From Halichoerus grypus (taxonomy: Eukaryota > Chordata > Mammalia > Carnivora > Phocidae), in NCBI RefSeq assembly GCF_964656455.1, contig NC_135726.1, positions 8,442,001 through 8,506,000 on the forward strand: a stretch of 64,000 nt of DNA, read 5' to 3'. This document shows, piece by piece, positions 29,886 to 39,972 of this stretch. The notes beneath the pieces were generated by a model. The model did no database searches. It was given only the letters and a program-made list of their open reading frames with translations, and was not told the origin of the DNA. The first letter of the stretch is position 1. The number at the start of each line of letters is the position of its first letter. A program made the position numbers and the translations under genes.

Positions 29886-30390
29886 CTAGAGGCAGAAAAA
29901 TGCCCCTTCTCTCCCAAGGATGTCCACATCCTAGTCCCTAGGGATTATGTGAATATGAATGGGGATGTGGTATATTATGAATTTGTTACAGGGAAATTAA
30001 GATTGCAGATGGAATGAAAGTTACTAGTCACTTGACCTTGAGATGGGGAGATTATCTTGGATTATCTGGGTGGGTCCAACATAAGGGTCCTTGTAAGAGG
30101 GAAGGAGGAGTGTCAGCGTCAGAGGAGAGGTAACAAGAGGCAGAGGTCAGAGTAAAGTGGTGGAGGAGGGGCCACAGGCCTAGGAATGAGGGTGTTTCTA
30201 GAAACTGGGAAAGGCCAGGAAACAGATTTTTCCATTGAGCCTCCAGAAGGAATGCAGCTCTGCCCACACCATAACCTTAGCCCAAAGACGGACTTCTGAC
30301 CTCTAGAACCGAGAATAAATTTGTGTTTGTTAGTTTGAAGGCACCAAGGTTGTGGTCATTTGTTACAATAGCCATAGGAAGCGTACATCT
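29886..30390 (+). mobile_element. MLT1 LTR (ERVL-MaLR), solitary, sense
   Basis: AAGGATGTCCACATCCTAGT, CTTGAGATGGGGAGATTATC, TTGGATTATCTGGGTGGGTC, AAGGGTCCTTGTAAGAGGGA, GAGCCTCCAGAAGGAATGCA, ACGGACTTCTGACCTCTAGA, AATAAATTTGTGTTTGTTAG, GTCATTTGTTACAATAGCCA follow the MLT1 consensus in order over about 500 bases. No internal retroviral genes flank it, so it is a solo LTR. Confidence 0.9.
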
Positions 30391-30744
30391 TCCGGGCCAG
30401 AACCAGGCCTGTACTTCTGTTAGGTGAACCGTAGAGTCACCAGCCACCTGGGCAGGTGTGGACTGCTGGTGCCTGCTGTTAGGCTTCTCTCTCGGGCCCT
30501 GAAGAAAGTCCTTCCTCCAGCTGGTGGGGCCCTCAGGCTGGGAGGTGGGATCCAGCCCTGGAGCCAGCCTGGCCCTAAGGAATGGGAGTATCTCCTATCA
30601 TTGACCATAACCACACCCAGGACAGCTTGGTAATCCTGGGGCCCCGAAGGATAGGTCTGTCCTCCCTGAAAAGTGAGCGCGTAGCTCATAGCCGGTCTCC
30701 CATGATCACACAGTGCTTTCCTCTACTTTTTTTTTTTTTTTTTA
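30391..30744. other. unique sequence ending in a T-run
   Basis: T-run about 30728-30743; otherwise unrecognised. Confidence 0.45.
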
Positions 30745-30985
30745 AACAAAAATTACAGTATTATATTCAGGCAGCTGGGTTTTTATTATTCCTACTGATT
30801 TCTAAAAAGGAACATTCTGGCTTTAATTAGAATGAAAAATATGAGCCGTAGAAATATTCAGATATCACACGGCCTCATTATTTACACCATTGATTTCGAC
30901 AGGCAGATAAACAGAGATAAGACATGGGCTCTGCACTATTTAAAGAACAAAGCGGCATTAATCTGCTTCTAACTCTCCACGCATT
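30745..30985. promoter_or_regulatory. candidate conserved non-coding element with paired GATA sites
   Basis: AATTACAGTATTATATTCAG, TGGCTTTAATTAGAATGAAA, ATTCAGATATCACACGGCCT, then AGATAA at 30905-30910 and again at 30915-30920, exactly 10 bases (one helical turn) apart, and GGCATTAATCTGCTT. No transposon similarity. Enhancer function inferred. Confidence 0.35.
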
Positions 30986-31129
30986 GATGGGACCCTGCGT
31001 TTCCCTTTCTGAGGGCAAGAACTGTGGCAAAGAGAGGCTCAGTGCCTGCGGCCTTGCTCTCTGTGGCAGAGCTCGGTGCAAAACCATTGCAACCAAAGCA
31101 GTGAATCGGAGAGGACCCTTTCCTGAACG

Positions 31130-31280
31130 CCGTGTGTCAGGACGCTCAGGAAGGGCCTTTCACCCATGTGCTCACTGAATCCTGGCAATTTACCTGTAGG
31201 AGATAAGCATTTTAGTTCCCATTTTACGGAGAAGCAAACGGACCTCAGGGAGGGCGAGTGACGTGGGCCACCACATGGCC
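31130..31280 (-). mobile_element. MIR SINE, antisense
   Basis: GCTCACTGAATCCTGGCAAT, GTTCCCATTTTACGGAGAAG, AAACGGACCTCAGGGAGGGC. Confidence 0.7.
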
Positions 31281-31408
31281 ACGGGGTGGGAAATGTCTGG
31301 GCAAGGCCTGCTGGCCCCCAAGGTGACATGCTCTTCATCACCGTGGAAGAGACTCAGGGCCATGCCTGCCGACCGGAGCTGCTGATAGCGGGGTGCTTAC
31401 CCCATGCA

Positions 31409-31585
31409 GGAAGTGTTTCCCTAAATTGGCTGCACATTAGAACCACCCAGGGAGCTTTAAGAACCTGATGTCTGGGTCGCACCCCAGACCTATTAAATCA
31501 GAATGTTTGGGGTGGGAGGCAGGCATCAGTGCTTTTTAAAGATCCCCAGATGACCCCAAAGTGCAGCCAAATTGGGGAACCACTT
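31409..31585 (+). mobile_element. MER5-type hAT-Charlie element
   Basis: AAATTGGCTGCACATTAGAA, CCACCCAGGGAGCTTTAAGA, CCCCAGACCTATTAAATCAG, GTGCAGCCAAATTGGGGAAC, CACT. Terminal sequences are inverted copies (TGGCTGCAC / GTGCAGCCA). Confidence 0.85.
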
Positions 31586-31629
31586 TTTTTCCTACGCAGT
31601 CTCTTGCTAAGATCCCCTAAACCCCCTGT

Positions 31630-31755
31630 GGAAGGAACTAGTAGTATTGACCCATTCTAAAGAGAAACCTGAGCCTCAGAGAGGTCATGTGACACCCATC
31701 CAGCTGGGGTTTCAACTGGAACATTCTAGAACCCTTGTATTTAACCACTACACTA
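31630..31755 (-). mobile_element. MIR SINE, antisense (fragment)
   Basis: CCCATTCTAAAGAGAAACCT, GAGCCTCAGAGAGGTCATGT, ATCCAGCTGGGGTTTCAACT. Confidence 0.6.
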
Positions 31756-32484
31756 AAATATCTTCCTAGTGATATTGATAGTAGGTCAAAAGAGGTGTTT
31801 TCCAGGAGAATGCATTGTACCTTGGGGATGTATAAAAATCGAGTCAAGTTTTTTTTTTTTTTTTTTTTCTCCCCCGTCTGGGTTTTCCAGTTCTTTGAAC
31901 GTCCATGAAGGTATTACTCTTTTTGTTGTGAGCATCCCCTTTTTCCTCTGGAGTATTAAACCCTTAATTGAATCTGCTCAAACCTGTATTTTGTCTTTAA
32001 CAGCTACAGCAGCTCCACAGGGCACGGTCCACATAGACCCGAGGCGGGCCCCACAGACCTAGGAGGGCTTCTGCTTCCAAGGCCCTAGGAGTGTGGCCTC
32101 CTGGTACCCCCAGCCCTGACCTGTGTCCCGTGGGCCCTGTCCCACAGGACAAGCTCCTTCTCTGGAGTTGCCCGAGTTCTCCGAGTGGTGCCTAAGGTCC
32201 TCCATGCACAAGAGATTCGGGTCATTTCCTCTTTGAACTCATAACTAATAGGGGCACGTCTGGTGTCTCCAAGACTCCCAAGACCCTGAGGCAAAGCCTC
32301 CCCTTGGGCAGCTGGGCTGTGGGAATTGTTCAGTCTGCAAACAACCAGGGAGGGTTTGCTGTCATCTCTCATTTCCCTTTTGCACTCTTCTCTCCATCGG
32401 CCTCCCTCCTTGTCATCTGTCTCTCTAGTTCTCGTTCTTCCTGACTCTCTCCCTCTCTCATCATTTCCAGACCACAGCTCTGCT
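31756..32484. other. unique sequence with long T-run
   Basis: About 22 T at 31849-31870 may be the reversed tail of an unrecognised retroposon. 32050-32480 is unrecognised; a 95-codon minus frame (32085-32372) has no domain. Confidence 0.4.
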
Positions 32485-32915
32485 CCTGTATGAGGGGCTT
32501 AAACCAATGCACATTTATTCTCTCACAATTGTGGAGACCAAAAGTCCAAAATCAATGTGTTGGCAAGGTCGGTTGCTTTTTGGGGACTCTGAGGGCGCCT
32601 CTGTTCCATGCCTCTCTCCAAGCTGGTGGTGTGGGCTGGCAATCCTTGGCATTCCATGGTGTGCAGGAATATCACCCCATCTCTGCCTCTGCATCGCATG
32701 GCGTTTGTGCTCTCTCTCCCCTGTGTGTCTCCCTGTGTCTTCATATGGCCCTTTTATAATGACACTTGTCTTTGGACTAGGGCCTACCCTAATCCACTGT
32801 GATCTCACTTAACCAATTACAACATCAAAGCTCCTATTTCCCAATAAGGTCACATTCTGAGACTCCAGCGGACATGAACTTTGGGAGGACAGTATTCAGC
32901 CCAGTATGCCTACTC
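32485..32915 (-). mobile_element. MLT1 LTR (ERVL-MaLR), solitary, antisense
   Basis: Reverse complement reads GGGCTGAATACTGTCCTCCC, AAAGTTCATGTCCGCTGGAG, GAATGTGACCTTATTGGGAA, TTAGGGTAGGCCCTAGTCC, AGGCAGAGATGGGGTGATAT, GAATAAATGTGCATTGGTTT, the MLT1A/B-like order. No flanking internal region. Frames of 64-101 codons within it are repeat-derived. Confidence 0.88.
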
Positions 32916-32934
32916 TCCATCTTGCCAAAGGAGT

Positions 32935-33412
32935 GCTGCTCAGCTGTTTGATCTTCCAAAGTGCATATCGGATCCTGTCACCCACCTGTCGATAACTTAT
33001 TTCCCTTAGAATAAAATCTGACTCCTTGACCTGGCCTCCTGGCTCCTGCAAGCTTAGGCTCTGGCTGCTTCTTCAGCCTCCCCGGTAGAGCACACGCTCT
33101 GATGCCCACCACCGCAGCCTCCACCCTGTGCCGTGCCCACACCCCCACACCCTTGCTCAGGCTCTTCTCCAACCCTGGCTCCTTGTCCCTTCACATCTCA
33201 GCTCCAGCGTCACCTCTTCGTAAATTCCTTCCCAGACTATTCTGTCTAAAATAGAATATTTTATTCTTTCTCAAACTTCATGATATGATTTTGTTCGTAA
33301 CACTTATCACCGTGTGAAATGATCTTTTCCTCCTCTGTGGCATGTTCGCTGTCTTCTCCATCATGGTTTCTCTCTGATTCATGGCTAAGTCTCCAAGGCA
33401 CAGAGGAGGAGC
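32935..33412 (+). mobile_element. L2 LINE 3' region
   Basis: GATCCTGTCACCCACCTGTC, GACTCCTTGACCTGGCCTCC, CAGCTCCAGCGTCACCTCTT, AATTCCTTCCCAGACTATTC, CGTAACACTTATCACCGTGT follow sense L2. Confidence 0.75.
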
Positions 33413-33484
33413 AGGGAAAATAACCTCCTCGTTACAGCATTACCCCTGCAGGACACTGCCCTGAGTTCCCCTGTTTCATCCACT

Positions 33485-33600
33485 CAGCTCATCTGAGTCC
33501 TTACCAGGCACCGGCCGTTATTCTAGATGCTGGGTGGATGAAGGCTCTCTCGGGGACCATGCCTTCTAGAGAGTGAATAGTCGTAGGCATGCATATGTAT
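33485..33600 (-). mobile_element. L2 LINE 3' end, antisense
   Basis: CATCTGAGTCCTTACCAGGC, CCGGCCGTTATTCTAGATGC, ACCATGCCTTCTAGAGAGTG. Confidence 0.55.
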
Positions 33601-34147
33601 ACTCAAGGCTTCCTACAGGGTGTTGAAGATGTGTCCTCTAAACTTCCCAGTCACACTCAGCTCAAATCTTGCTTTTGTAGCTCATGAAGCCAACATTTCT
33701 GGGCTTTAAATGCTCCTGGGGCTGAGCACCTCTGGAACGCTAGTTGAAGTTCCTTCCATCTCAGTAGCTTTGCTTCTCTGGTCTGGTCTCAGCCCCCTGC
33801 TGTCATTTTCTTTGGGTGAAGTAGGATCAGAGACAAGGGACCGCTGCAGGGTCACAGAGAGAACCCTGGGCGTGGAGACCAAATGCCTGGCTCCTAGCCC
33901 AAGCCATGAGGCTGTGCAGCCCTGAAGGGTCACCTGCCCTCTTCAGATCTGCCCTCATCCCCGGATGAGGTACATCCGATGGTCAAGGATTTTCCTCAAG
34001 CCTGATTTGTGTTTTGGGTTTTTTGTTGTTGTTTTTTGGGTGTTTTTTTTTTTTTTTTGACAAATTACTAATTTGCTACAATTACTATTCTTACTCTCAT
34101 TACTAATTTGGTGTAACCATGACTAGCTAGTCTTCAGTGCCTAGAAT
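33601..34147. other. unique sequence with T/G-rich run
   Basis: T-rich low complexity 34013-34062 (GTTGTTGTTTTTTGGGTG and T16). Remainder unrecognised. Confidence 0.45.
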
Positions 34148-34309
34148 AGTGGTTCTCCAATTTTTCTGCACGGTAGAATCATGGAAATCTTTTATAATTC
34201 CCCAAACCCAGGCCAGAACAGGTAAATCTCAGTCTCTGGGGGTGAGACACAGACGATAGTGTGTTTTGAAGTTTTCAAATATGCAAGTTTGGGGATTATT
34301 CACTTAGAC
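34148..34309 (+). mobile_element. MER5-like hAT element (degenerate)
   Basis: GTGGTTCTCCAATTTTTCTG, CGGTAGAATCATGGAAATCT, AGGTAAATCTCAGTCTCTGG resembles the MER5 layout. It abuts the next hAT element. Confidence 0.5.
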
Positions 34310-34533
34310 CAGAGGCCGGCAAACTTTTTCTGTAAAGGCCTGAGAGTAAATATTTTCACCTTTGTGGGCCACATGGTTCCTTTCACAAGTGCTCGACTCC
34401 ACTATTAGAGTATGAAAGTGGCCGTAGACAGCGCATGAATGAAGGAACATAACTGTGTTCCAATAAAACTTTATTTACTGGAAACAGGCAGAGGACCATA
34501 TTTGGCCCCCAGGTCACAGTTTGCAGACCCCTG
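34310..34533 (+). mobile_element. hAT-Charlie DNA transposon, full length
   Basis: CAGAGGCCGGCAAACTTTTT, CTGTAAAGGCCTGAGAGTAA, CTTTGTGGGCCACATGGTTC, CCAATAAAACTTTATTTACT, CACAGTTTGCAGACCCCTG. Terminal inverted repeats CAGAGGCCGGCAAAC and GTTTGCAGACCCCTG. About 224 bases, no transposase; relative of 8130. Confidence 0.9.
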
Positions 34534-34559
34534 GCCTAGAACAATTTCTGACACAATAT

Positions 34560-34850
34560 ATATCAGTTGGGAGAATGAATAAATGTAATAAGCATTTAAT
34601 AAGCACCTACTATATATTTGGTTCTTTGCTATGTGCTGGGATTTAAAGAACGTGTGTCCTGTCTGGTTGGGGAAACAGAGCTGTAAACAAATAATCAAAA
34701 TGCAGTGAGACAGAGGCAGTAAAAGATGTATGAGCCAGCCGCCAGGGAGGCCCAAGGGAGGGAGGAACCAATTTGGCCTGTGGGATAAGGAGGAAGTCAG
34801 GGAGAGGCTCCCAGCAGAAAAGACTTTTAAACAGAATCTGGGAGGAAGGT
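34560..34850 (-). mobile_element. L2 LINE 3' region, antisense
   Basis: TTTAATAAGCACCTACTATA, TGTGCTGGGATTTAAAGAAC, GAAACAGAGCTGTAAACAAA, GTCAGGGAGAGGCTCCCAGC. Confidence 0.75.
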
Positions 34851-35044
34851 TTTCAGTCTGACTCCTGGCTTCCAGGAATAGAGATCCAATCAAGTTACCG
34901 CAAGAATGGAAGGAGGCTGTTTTCTCTCCCAGGCCCAGTCTAGTCTGGATGGGGTCTGTGGCAGCCCCGAGCCGGGCCACTTCCAGCTCTCCTCTTCTCT
35001 CTGGGTTCTTGCTTTTAGTGTTCTTTCTTGAAAACTACATGTGC

Positions 35045-35245
35045 GACCATATAGAGAGCATGATGGTAAAGAACATGAGCTTTAGAAGACGCATTTGGGA
35101 CATTAATTTCCTTATCCGGGGAACAGGGAGCATCACAAACCTACTTCAGAGAGTGTTTCTGTGCAGCTAAAATGAGGGAAAATAACACAAGGTAGTTGGG
35201 ACTGTGCTTGGCACCTGTAAACCCTCAAAACTGTGACCGTGACCA
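35045..35245 (+). mobile_element. MIR SINE, sense (degenerate)
   Basis: GATGGTAAAGAACATGAGCT, TTAATTTCCTTATCCGGGGA, ACTGTGCTTGGCACCTGTAA. Confidence 0.55.
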
Positions 35246-37164
35246 TAATTCTTATTATCTTCATGGTCATCAATCACCTTCTTCTGTTTGCTTATTGTTT
35301 TGGCATTCTAGTAAGTTCTCTTGGCCCTGCAACCCTCCAGCCCCTCTGTAAATGCCACCTTCTACTGTGGACCCTGCCCACTGCCAACTCAGGCTTTTAA
35401 TGTCCTGGTTCAAATGGCCAGAGAGAGAGGATCTGACTGGCTAGGTACCCATGTCCCAGGTCACCAGGTTGCCTCTGGATGGACTTCCCTTTGGTATAGT
35501 CCCCTGGTTAAGAAGAGGGTGCTGGCACACATGTGTTTGCTTGGGCTGGGTCCATCCCCCTAAGACAGGGCTGCCCAGAGGTGACTGGTGGTGACGAGCA
35601 CAGAGGACTAGTTGGGGAGAAGGCCAGTCAAGGGAACTACATGTGCAGAGGGTGAAGTCTGTGGTGGTCTTTACTCTCCTCCCCTCCCAGAGAGCCTGGG
35701 GGCCATGGCCCCGACTCCATCAGATGAGGCAGAGGGGCTCAATGTCCAAACTTCTGCAGCCCTCTTTGGTAATCCTGCGCCCCGGAAACCGGCCAGCCCT
35801 GGGTGTTGGCCAGCCGTGCGCATGAGCCCCGGCCCCCTGGCCCAACCCTGCAAGGGCATAGCCAGCCCCCAAAGAAATCAGTTTGGAGTCGAGTCAGAAG
35901 GTCCAGCCCAAGGACTGTTGAAGCCTTTGTTTGTTCCCATCTGCAAGCCCGGGCTGCCAAAACATATTGGGGGTATAATGAGAAATAACGGAATCAAAAT
36001 AATGTCAAGGAAATAAGTGCTGAAGAGGATAATCAACATCCTTTCTGAATGGATTTCCTGCCAGGGAGATGGGAGCAGAGGGAATGTTTTACCCCCGGGG
36101 CCGAGGCAGACAGTGGTCCTGGAAAGGACAGAAAAAAAAATCACTTCCTGGAAGAGAGTCTTTTAATAGTTCTTTGAAGAGGGAGGCAGGAGTTGCCAAG
36201 GCCCGGAACGAGTCCTCTGTTATTGGGGTGTCTCCATTCACTCAGCCCCGGGAGGAGCCGAGAACGCCCCCAGCCAGGAGCACGGCCACAGAGCCTCCCT
36301 GAGTTTGGCACCTGGCAGGCTGTGGAGGCATCTTCGGTTTCCCACGTGCTGAAGGAGGGCGAGCTTCGGGACGGCTGGATGGACGTGGGCTCGGGTCCCC
36401 GCTGTGCCACCTGCCTGACCTGGGGACTTGGGTGGGCTTCAGACCTCCTGTAAGTCTCCCTTCCTTCCTCAAAAGTGCGAATCCTACTTTGTGAGTAAAA
36501 CTCTCAGCAGTAACAACATTCTTAGGCACTGTTGTGGCTGCCTCTGGCTTGAATGAGCTAATCCACGAAAGCACAGCCCATCTTAGGTGGGTCAGCCCAT
36601 GCTCATCAGCTCTCTTGCTTGCTCCTTTTGTTCTCTCTCCCCATCTCTCTCATCCTCTCTCTTTCATCAAGAAGTGTTACCTTTTCAGGGAATGGGGGTC
36701 ACATTGTCCATCAGCCGCCTAGGGAGGCAGATAAGGATGGGATACCTGAAAGTCTCTGCTTTTCCTTTCCCTCCCCCTATTCACCATTCCCTGAACATCT
36801 CCTGAACACAGAAGCTGGCCTGGGTTCCCGCCTGGGGGCCGCAGGGGGTGGGGGCTCCCCTCCAGGGCGGCCCCGTTTCCCTCCCTGCTCTACTTTTCTC
36901 CGTGGTCTAACCACAGATGTTTCTTTCCATCTTGTATTGAAAAGGCTGCCCCTAGCTTTCATACCATTTCCTGCCACTTCTTCATCATCATCATCTCAAC
37001 CGCCGTGAAATAAAATCTTTTCACCTTAATCCAAATGGCAAGAAGGCACTCCGGTGGAGTCTGTTGCACCCTTCATGTCTCTGGCTGTGCTTCGGACCCT
37101 GGGCCCCCCAGCTCTGTGCGGATACCTAGGGCTAAAAACATGAATTAGGCGACTCCCATAATAA
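35246..37164. other. long unique, moderately GC-rich stretch
   Basis: Nearly 2 kb with no family recognised. Frames reach 134 codons (35612-36016 plus), 129 (36619-37008 plus) and 110 (36242-36574 minus), mutually overlapping and without domains. CpG density is low except around 35790-35830 and 36230-36310. A TCATCATCATC run sits near 36980. Unrecognised exons could hide here, but I cannot support any. Confidence 0.4.
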
Positions 37165-37378
37165 AATAACTAATTGACCTTCTCCTAAGTGCTCTACACG
37201 GCTCATTTAATTCCCCAGCCATCTTTGAGAGACATGTGCTTATTAATCCCATTTTACAGATAAGGAAGCTGAGGCACAGAGAGGCTGAGAGATTTGCTCA
37301 AGGTCTCAGCACTGGGTTTCAGGGCCAGGGGTCTCTGGACTCTGCAGGCTGAACCACACACTCTCGATGCTACACCAA
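37165..37378 (-). mobile_element. MIR SINE, antisense, near full length
   Basis: CTCCTAAGTGCTCTACACGG, TTAATCCCATTTTACAGATA, AGGAAGCTGAGGCACAGAGA, TCTCGATGCTACACCA. Confidence 0.85.
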
Positions 37379-37719
37379 CATGACCCTGCCCCTCAGTTAG
37401 CCGGCGGGTGAGAGCAAGGAAGGCAAGTGTGCAGGCGAGCACGGCGGCGTGCTGACGGCCAGGACAGCGGCGAGACAGGGCGCTCCTGTCCTGCAATCAC
37501 GCGCGTATGTGAGGCTGAAAGAGTAGCCAGAACCTTCCCTGATAAGCATCTCAGGGCAAGCAGGTGGCCTTTGAAAGACAGCGGGGGATGTCCGGGCGTG
37601 AGCAAGCCTTCCTCCAGCAGAAATGCATCCCCCCAACCCCCCCACCCCCCGCCGCACGTTCAGACCTGGAACAGCCTTGTGGAACAGCCCTGTGGTCCAG
37701 TGATCAGATGATCATACCG
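37379..37719. other. unique, C-rich sequence
   Basis: CGAGCACGGCGGCGTGCTGA near 37436-37455 retains CpGs. A C-run (CCCCCCAACCCCCCCACCCC) lies at 37630-37650. Frames of 70-94 codons unsupported. Confidence 0.4.
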
Positions 37720-38110
37720 AACAAGGACAATTAATTTCTCTGCCCCTATCTTATCTCCCGGATCTCACAAGCCATTTCCAAGTTCAGTTTCTGGTTCCCG
37801 GTTCCCGAGCATCGGCAGCTCCGTGGCAAGAGTTCAGAAATCTATAATTCCGTGTGGCAAGAGCACACTCCAGGGCTGAATGCTGAGTCCATGCCGGTTT
37901 TTCATAATTGGTTTTCAGAGCAGCCTGTTCTGTGATGTGTAATTGTTAGCAGTTGTAAAAAGATAACTCACATTTTTAAAAGCTTAAAGCTTGCTCTGTG
38001 CAGATAAAAACTGTGACAAATTATGTTCTGAAAAATCATAAAAGCAGAGAGAGACATGTTAATAACCAAAGGTGGCGTTTCATTTAGAGGTCAGCCAGAG
38101 CTATTAAAGT
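37720..38110. promoter_or_regulatory. candidate conserved non-coding element
   Basis: GACAATTAATTTCTC, AATCTATAATTCCGTG, TTTTTCATAATTGGTTTTC, GTGTAATTGTTAGCAGTTG, AGATAA at 37961-37966 and 38002-38007, CAAATTATGTTCTG. A tandem TGGTTCCCGGTTCCCGAGC at 37790-37810 is a possible doubled grainyhead-like half site. No transposon similarity over about 390 bases. Enhancer role inferred. Confidence 0.4.
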
Positions 38111-38944
38111 GGTCAGGAATTTCAAGCTTTGGCAGTAGTGATTTGACCATATCACTTATCTCCTCCAGCCCATGCCTAAGTATCTCCCTTGGTAAAAAAA
38201 TAATCCATAGACAGTAATACAGGAGGTCAGGGGAAACTGGGGAGAAATGCAGTGTTGCCAAAGTAAACCCGGCTTTCAAGGAGAGCCGTTCGGATCGGCC
38301 CAGACCAGTTAATGCTCCGACGCCCACAGCTTCACCCCCAATATTTGGGAACAGGCTCATACACACAGCCAGCAACACGTGTCTAGGGACACACATGCAC
38401 ACATGCATGTGCACACACACACACCATGTAAAGAGCCACATGAAAGATTTTTCTGCCAAAAAAAAAAAGAGAGAGAGAGAGAGAAATGAGGAAAATGATC
38501 TAAAGATGTGATCACTTGGGTGATCAAGACAAACAAGTGTGTAAAAGGCCATCTGGTTTTCCCAAACTTAAAAAAAGAAGTGTTTTGTTTGTTTGTTGGT
38601 TGGTTGGTTTCGTTAGCCAAGGTCAAGGCAAATCCAAAAGAGGAACAATCTGTAGCCAGTGGGAGAGGCTTCCTGGGGGTAGGATAGGAGTTGGAGAGAG
38701 TCTGACCATTGGCCGTTTTGCAAGAAAAGTTGCCAAGCTGTTGGTGGGATCCTTTCAAATGTGAGCCACCCAGGCTGTCCCACCACAACCAGACGTGGGG
38801 CGGTCTCACGTGTGGTCGGTTTTCTAACGTGAATGACTGTTTTGGAAACAGATCCAGATTCCATGCCCTCAAGACTCAGATTGAAAGGGCCTCCTTCTAG
38901 GACAATAATAATAAGGCAGGGTAGGAAAACCATTCTAGAAATTG
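38111..38944. other. mostly unique, simple repeats
   Basis: CA-rich 38388-38424, A/GA run 38459-38486, (GTTT/GGTT)n 38583-38610. A 171-codon minus frame (38357-38872) and a 153-codon one (38091-38552) are stitched through these simple repeats and are not credible genes. Confidence 0.5.
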
Positions 38945-39135
38945 GAAAAACATGAACTGCAAGTCAAGCTAGCTGAGTTTTTGACTTTGTGACTAATGAG
39001 CTGGGCTCTGCTAAGCTAGTCGGTCAACGTTTCTGGGCCTCAGTTTTCTCACCTGTGAAATGGACAGACCCCACTACTGGTCTCCCTGGTTGTCAGGAGA
39101 ATGTATGTAAAAGATGCCAACGCCGTGCTCTGTGT
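38945..39135 (+). mobile_element. MIR SINE, sense
   Basis: GAACTGCAAGTCAAGCTAGC, CTGGGCCTCAGTTTTCTCAC, CTGTGAAATGGACAGACCCC, GTTGTCAGGAGAATGTATGT. Confidence 0.75.
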
Positions 39136-39529
39136 AGACAGCGTATTCCTCCCGACCCTGTCTGAAAATACTCTAAATTTTCTGTGTTTCTGTGTGTCGT
39201 AGAGATCAGCAAATTTCAGTCATTTCTGAAATCACTTATTTTTTTCATGCCATCTTATTACCTATTGTTTCTTGGAAAGCGATAAGGAAAAACAAAGGCT
39301 TATAGATGGAGAGAGAGCACTGCTCTGCTAAGCAGAATGCCCCAGAGTTGTTTGTTTGGTTTTTAAAATAGGTTTAATACACATTCAAGAGAAACAAATG
39401 ACAAAATGGCCTCTACTTGTTGAAGAAAAACCTCATGTGTGTTGTATATGGCGGCAGGTACGTTCACTCTGAGGATCTTCCGCTTCAGCAGGAGGCTCTA
39501 TGGTGAGGAATCCATCTAAGAGCAGACAG
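39136..39529. other. unique sequence
   Basis: No recognised family or gene. Confidence 0.5.
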
Positions 39530-39770
39530 TTGGCTTTTTAAACATCTGCATGACTTACTTTTACTATAATGTAGAAATCATAACAGCCAAGAAATATGAA
39601 CACTCTGCAAAGGTTATAAAATGCATGCTATTTATCCACGAGCCAGACCAGCATGCGTAACTCGGGCAAATATATGTAGCTGAATTTAATGCATTATAAA
39701 TGAACATAATTATGCATTTATTTATTTCAATTCCTCATAGATCTTCTATATCACTTAAGCACTGAGAAAG
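39530..39770. promoter_or_regulatory. candidate conserved non-coding element
   Basis: TTACTTTTACTATAATGTAG, CAAAGGTTATAAAATGCATG, TTAATGCATTATAAATGAAC and ATAATTATGCATTTATTTAT: very AT-rich with a near-palindrome AATGCATTAT / ATAATTATGCATT (39689-39722). Dense homeodomain/POU-type cores, no repeat similarity. Function inferred. Confidence 0.35.
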
Positions 39771-39917
39771 AAGAAGGAAGTGAAAACAGGAGAGCAGGCC
39801 GTATAATTTAGTTGAGTCTAAAATGGATTTTTTAACAAAATGATGCAGAAAGCTTGAGACAAGAATCTCATCACATTACAAACTCACTGTGTTTTCACCC
39901 ATTCATGAAGAAATTAC

Positions 39918-39972
39918 TATCATTTATTACTATTTATTATTTGTTATTATTTATTATTGTTTATTATTTGTT
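39918..39972. repeat. (TTA)n / TTATTATT low-complexity
   Basis: ATCATTTATTACTATTTATT, ATTTGTTATTATTTATTATT, GTTTATTATTTG. Confidence 0.85.

Noticed and set aside
29886..30390. Endogenous retrovirus with internal genes
   Set aside because: Only an MLT1 LTR is present; no gag, pol or env-like sequence flanks it.
31849..31870. T22 run as the tail of an antisense retrocopy or pseudogene
   Set aside because: The adjoining 200 bases resemble no SINE, L1 or gene that I know, and no flanking duplication is visible.
38091..38872. 153- and 171-codon minus-strand frames
   Set aside because: Built from CA, GA and poly-A simple repeats plus unique sequence; no coherent domain.
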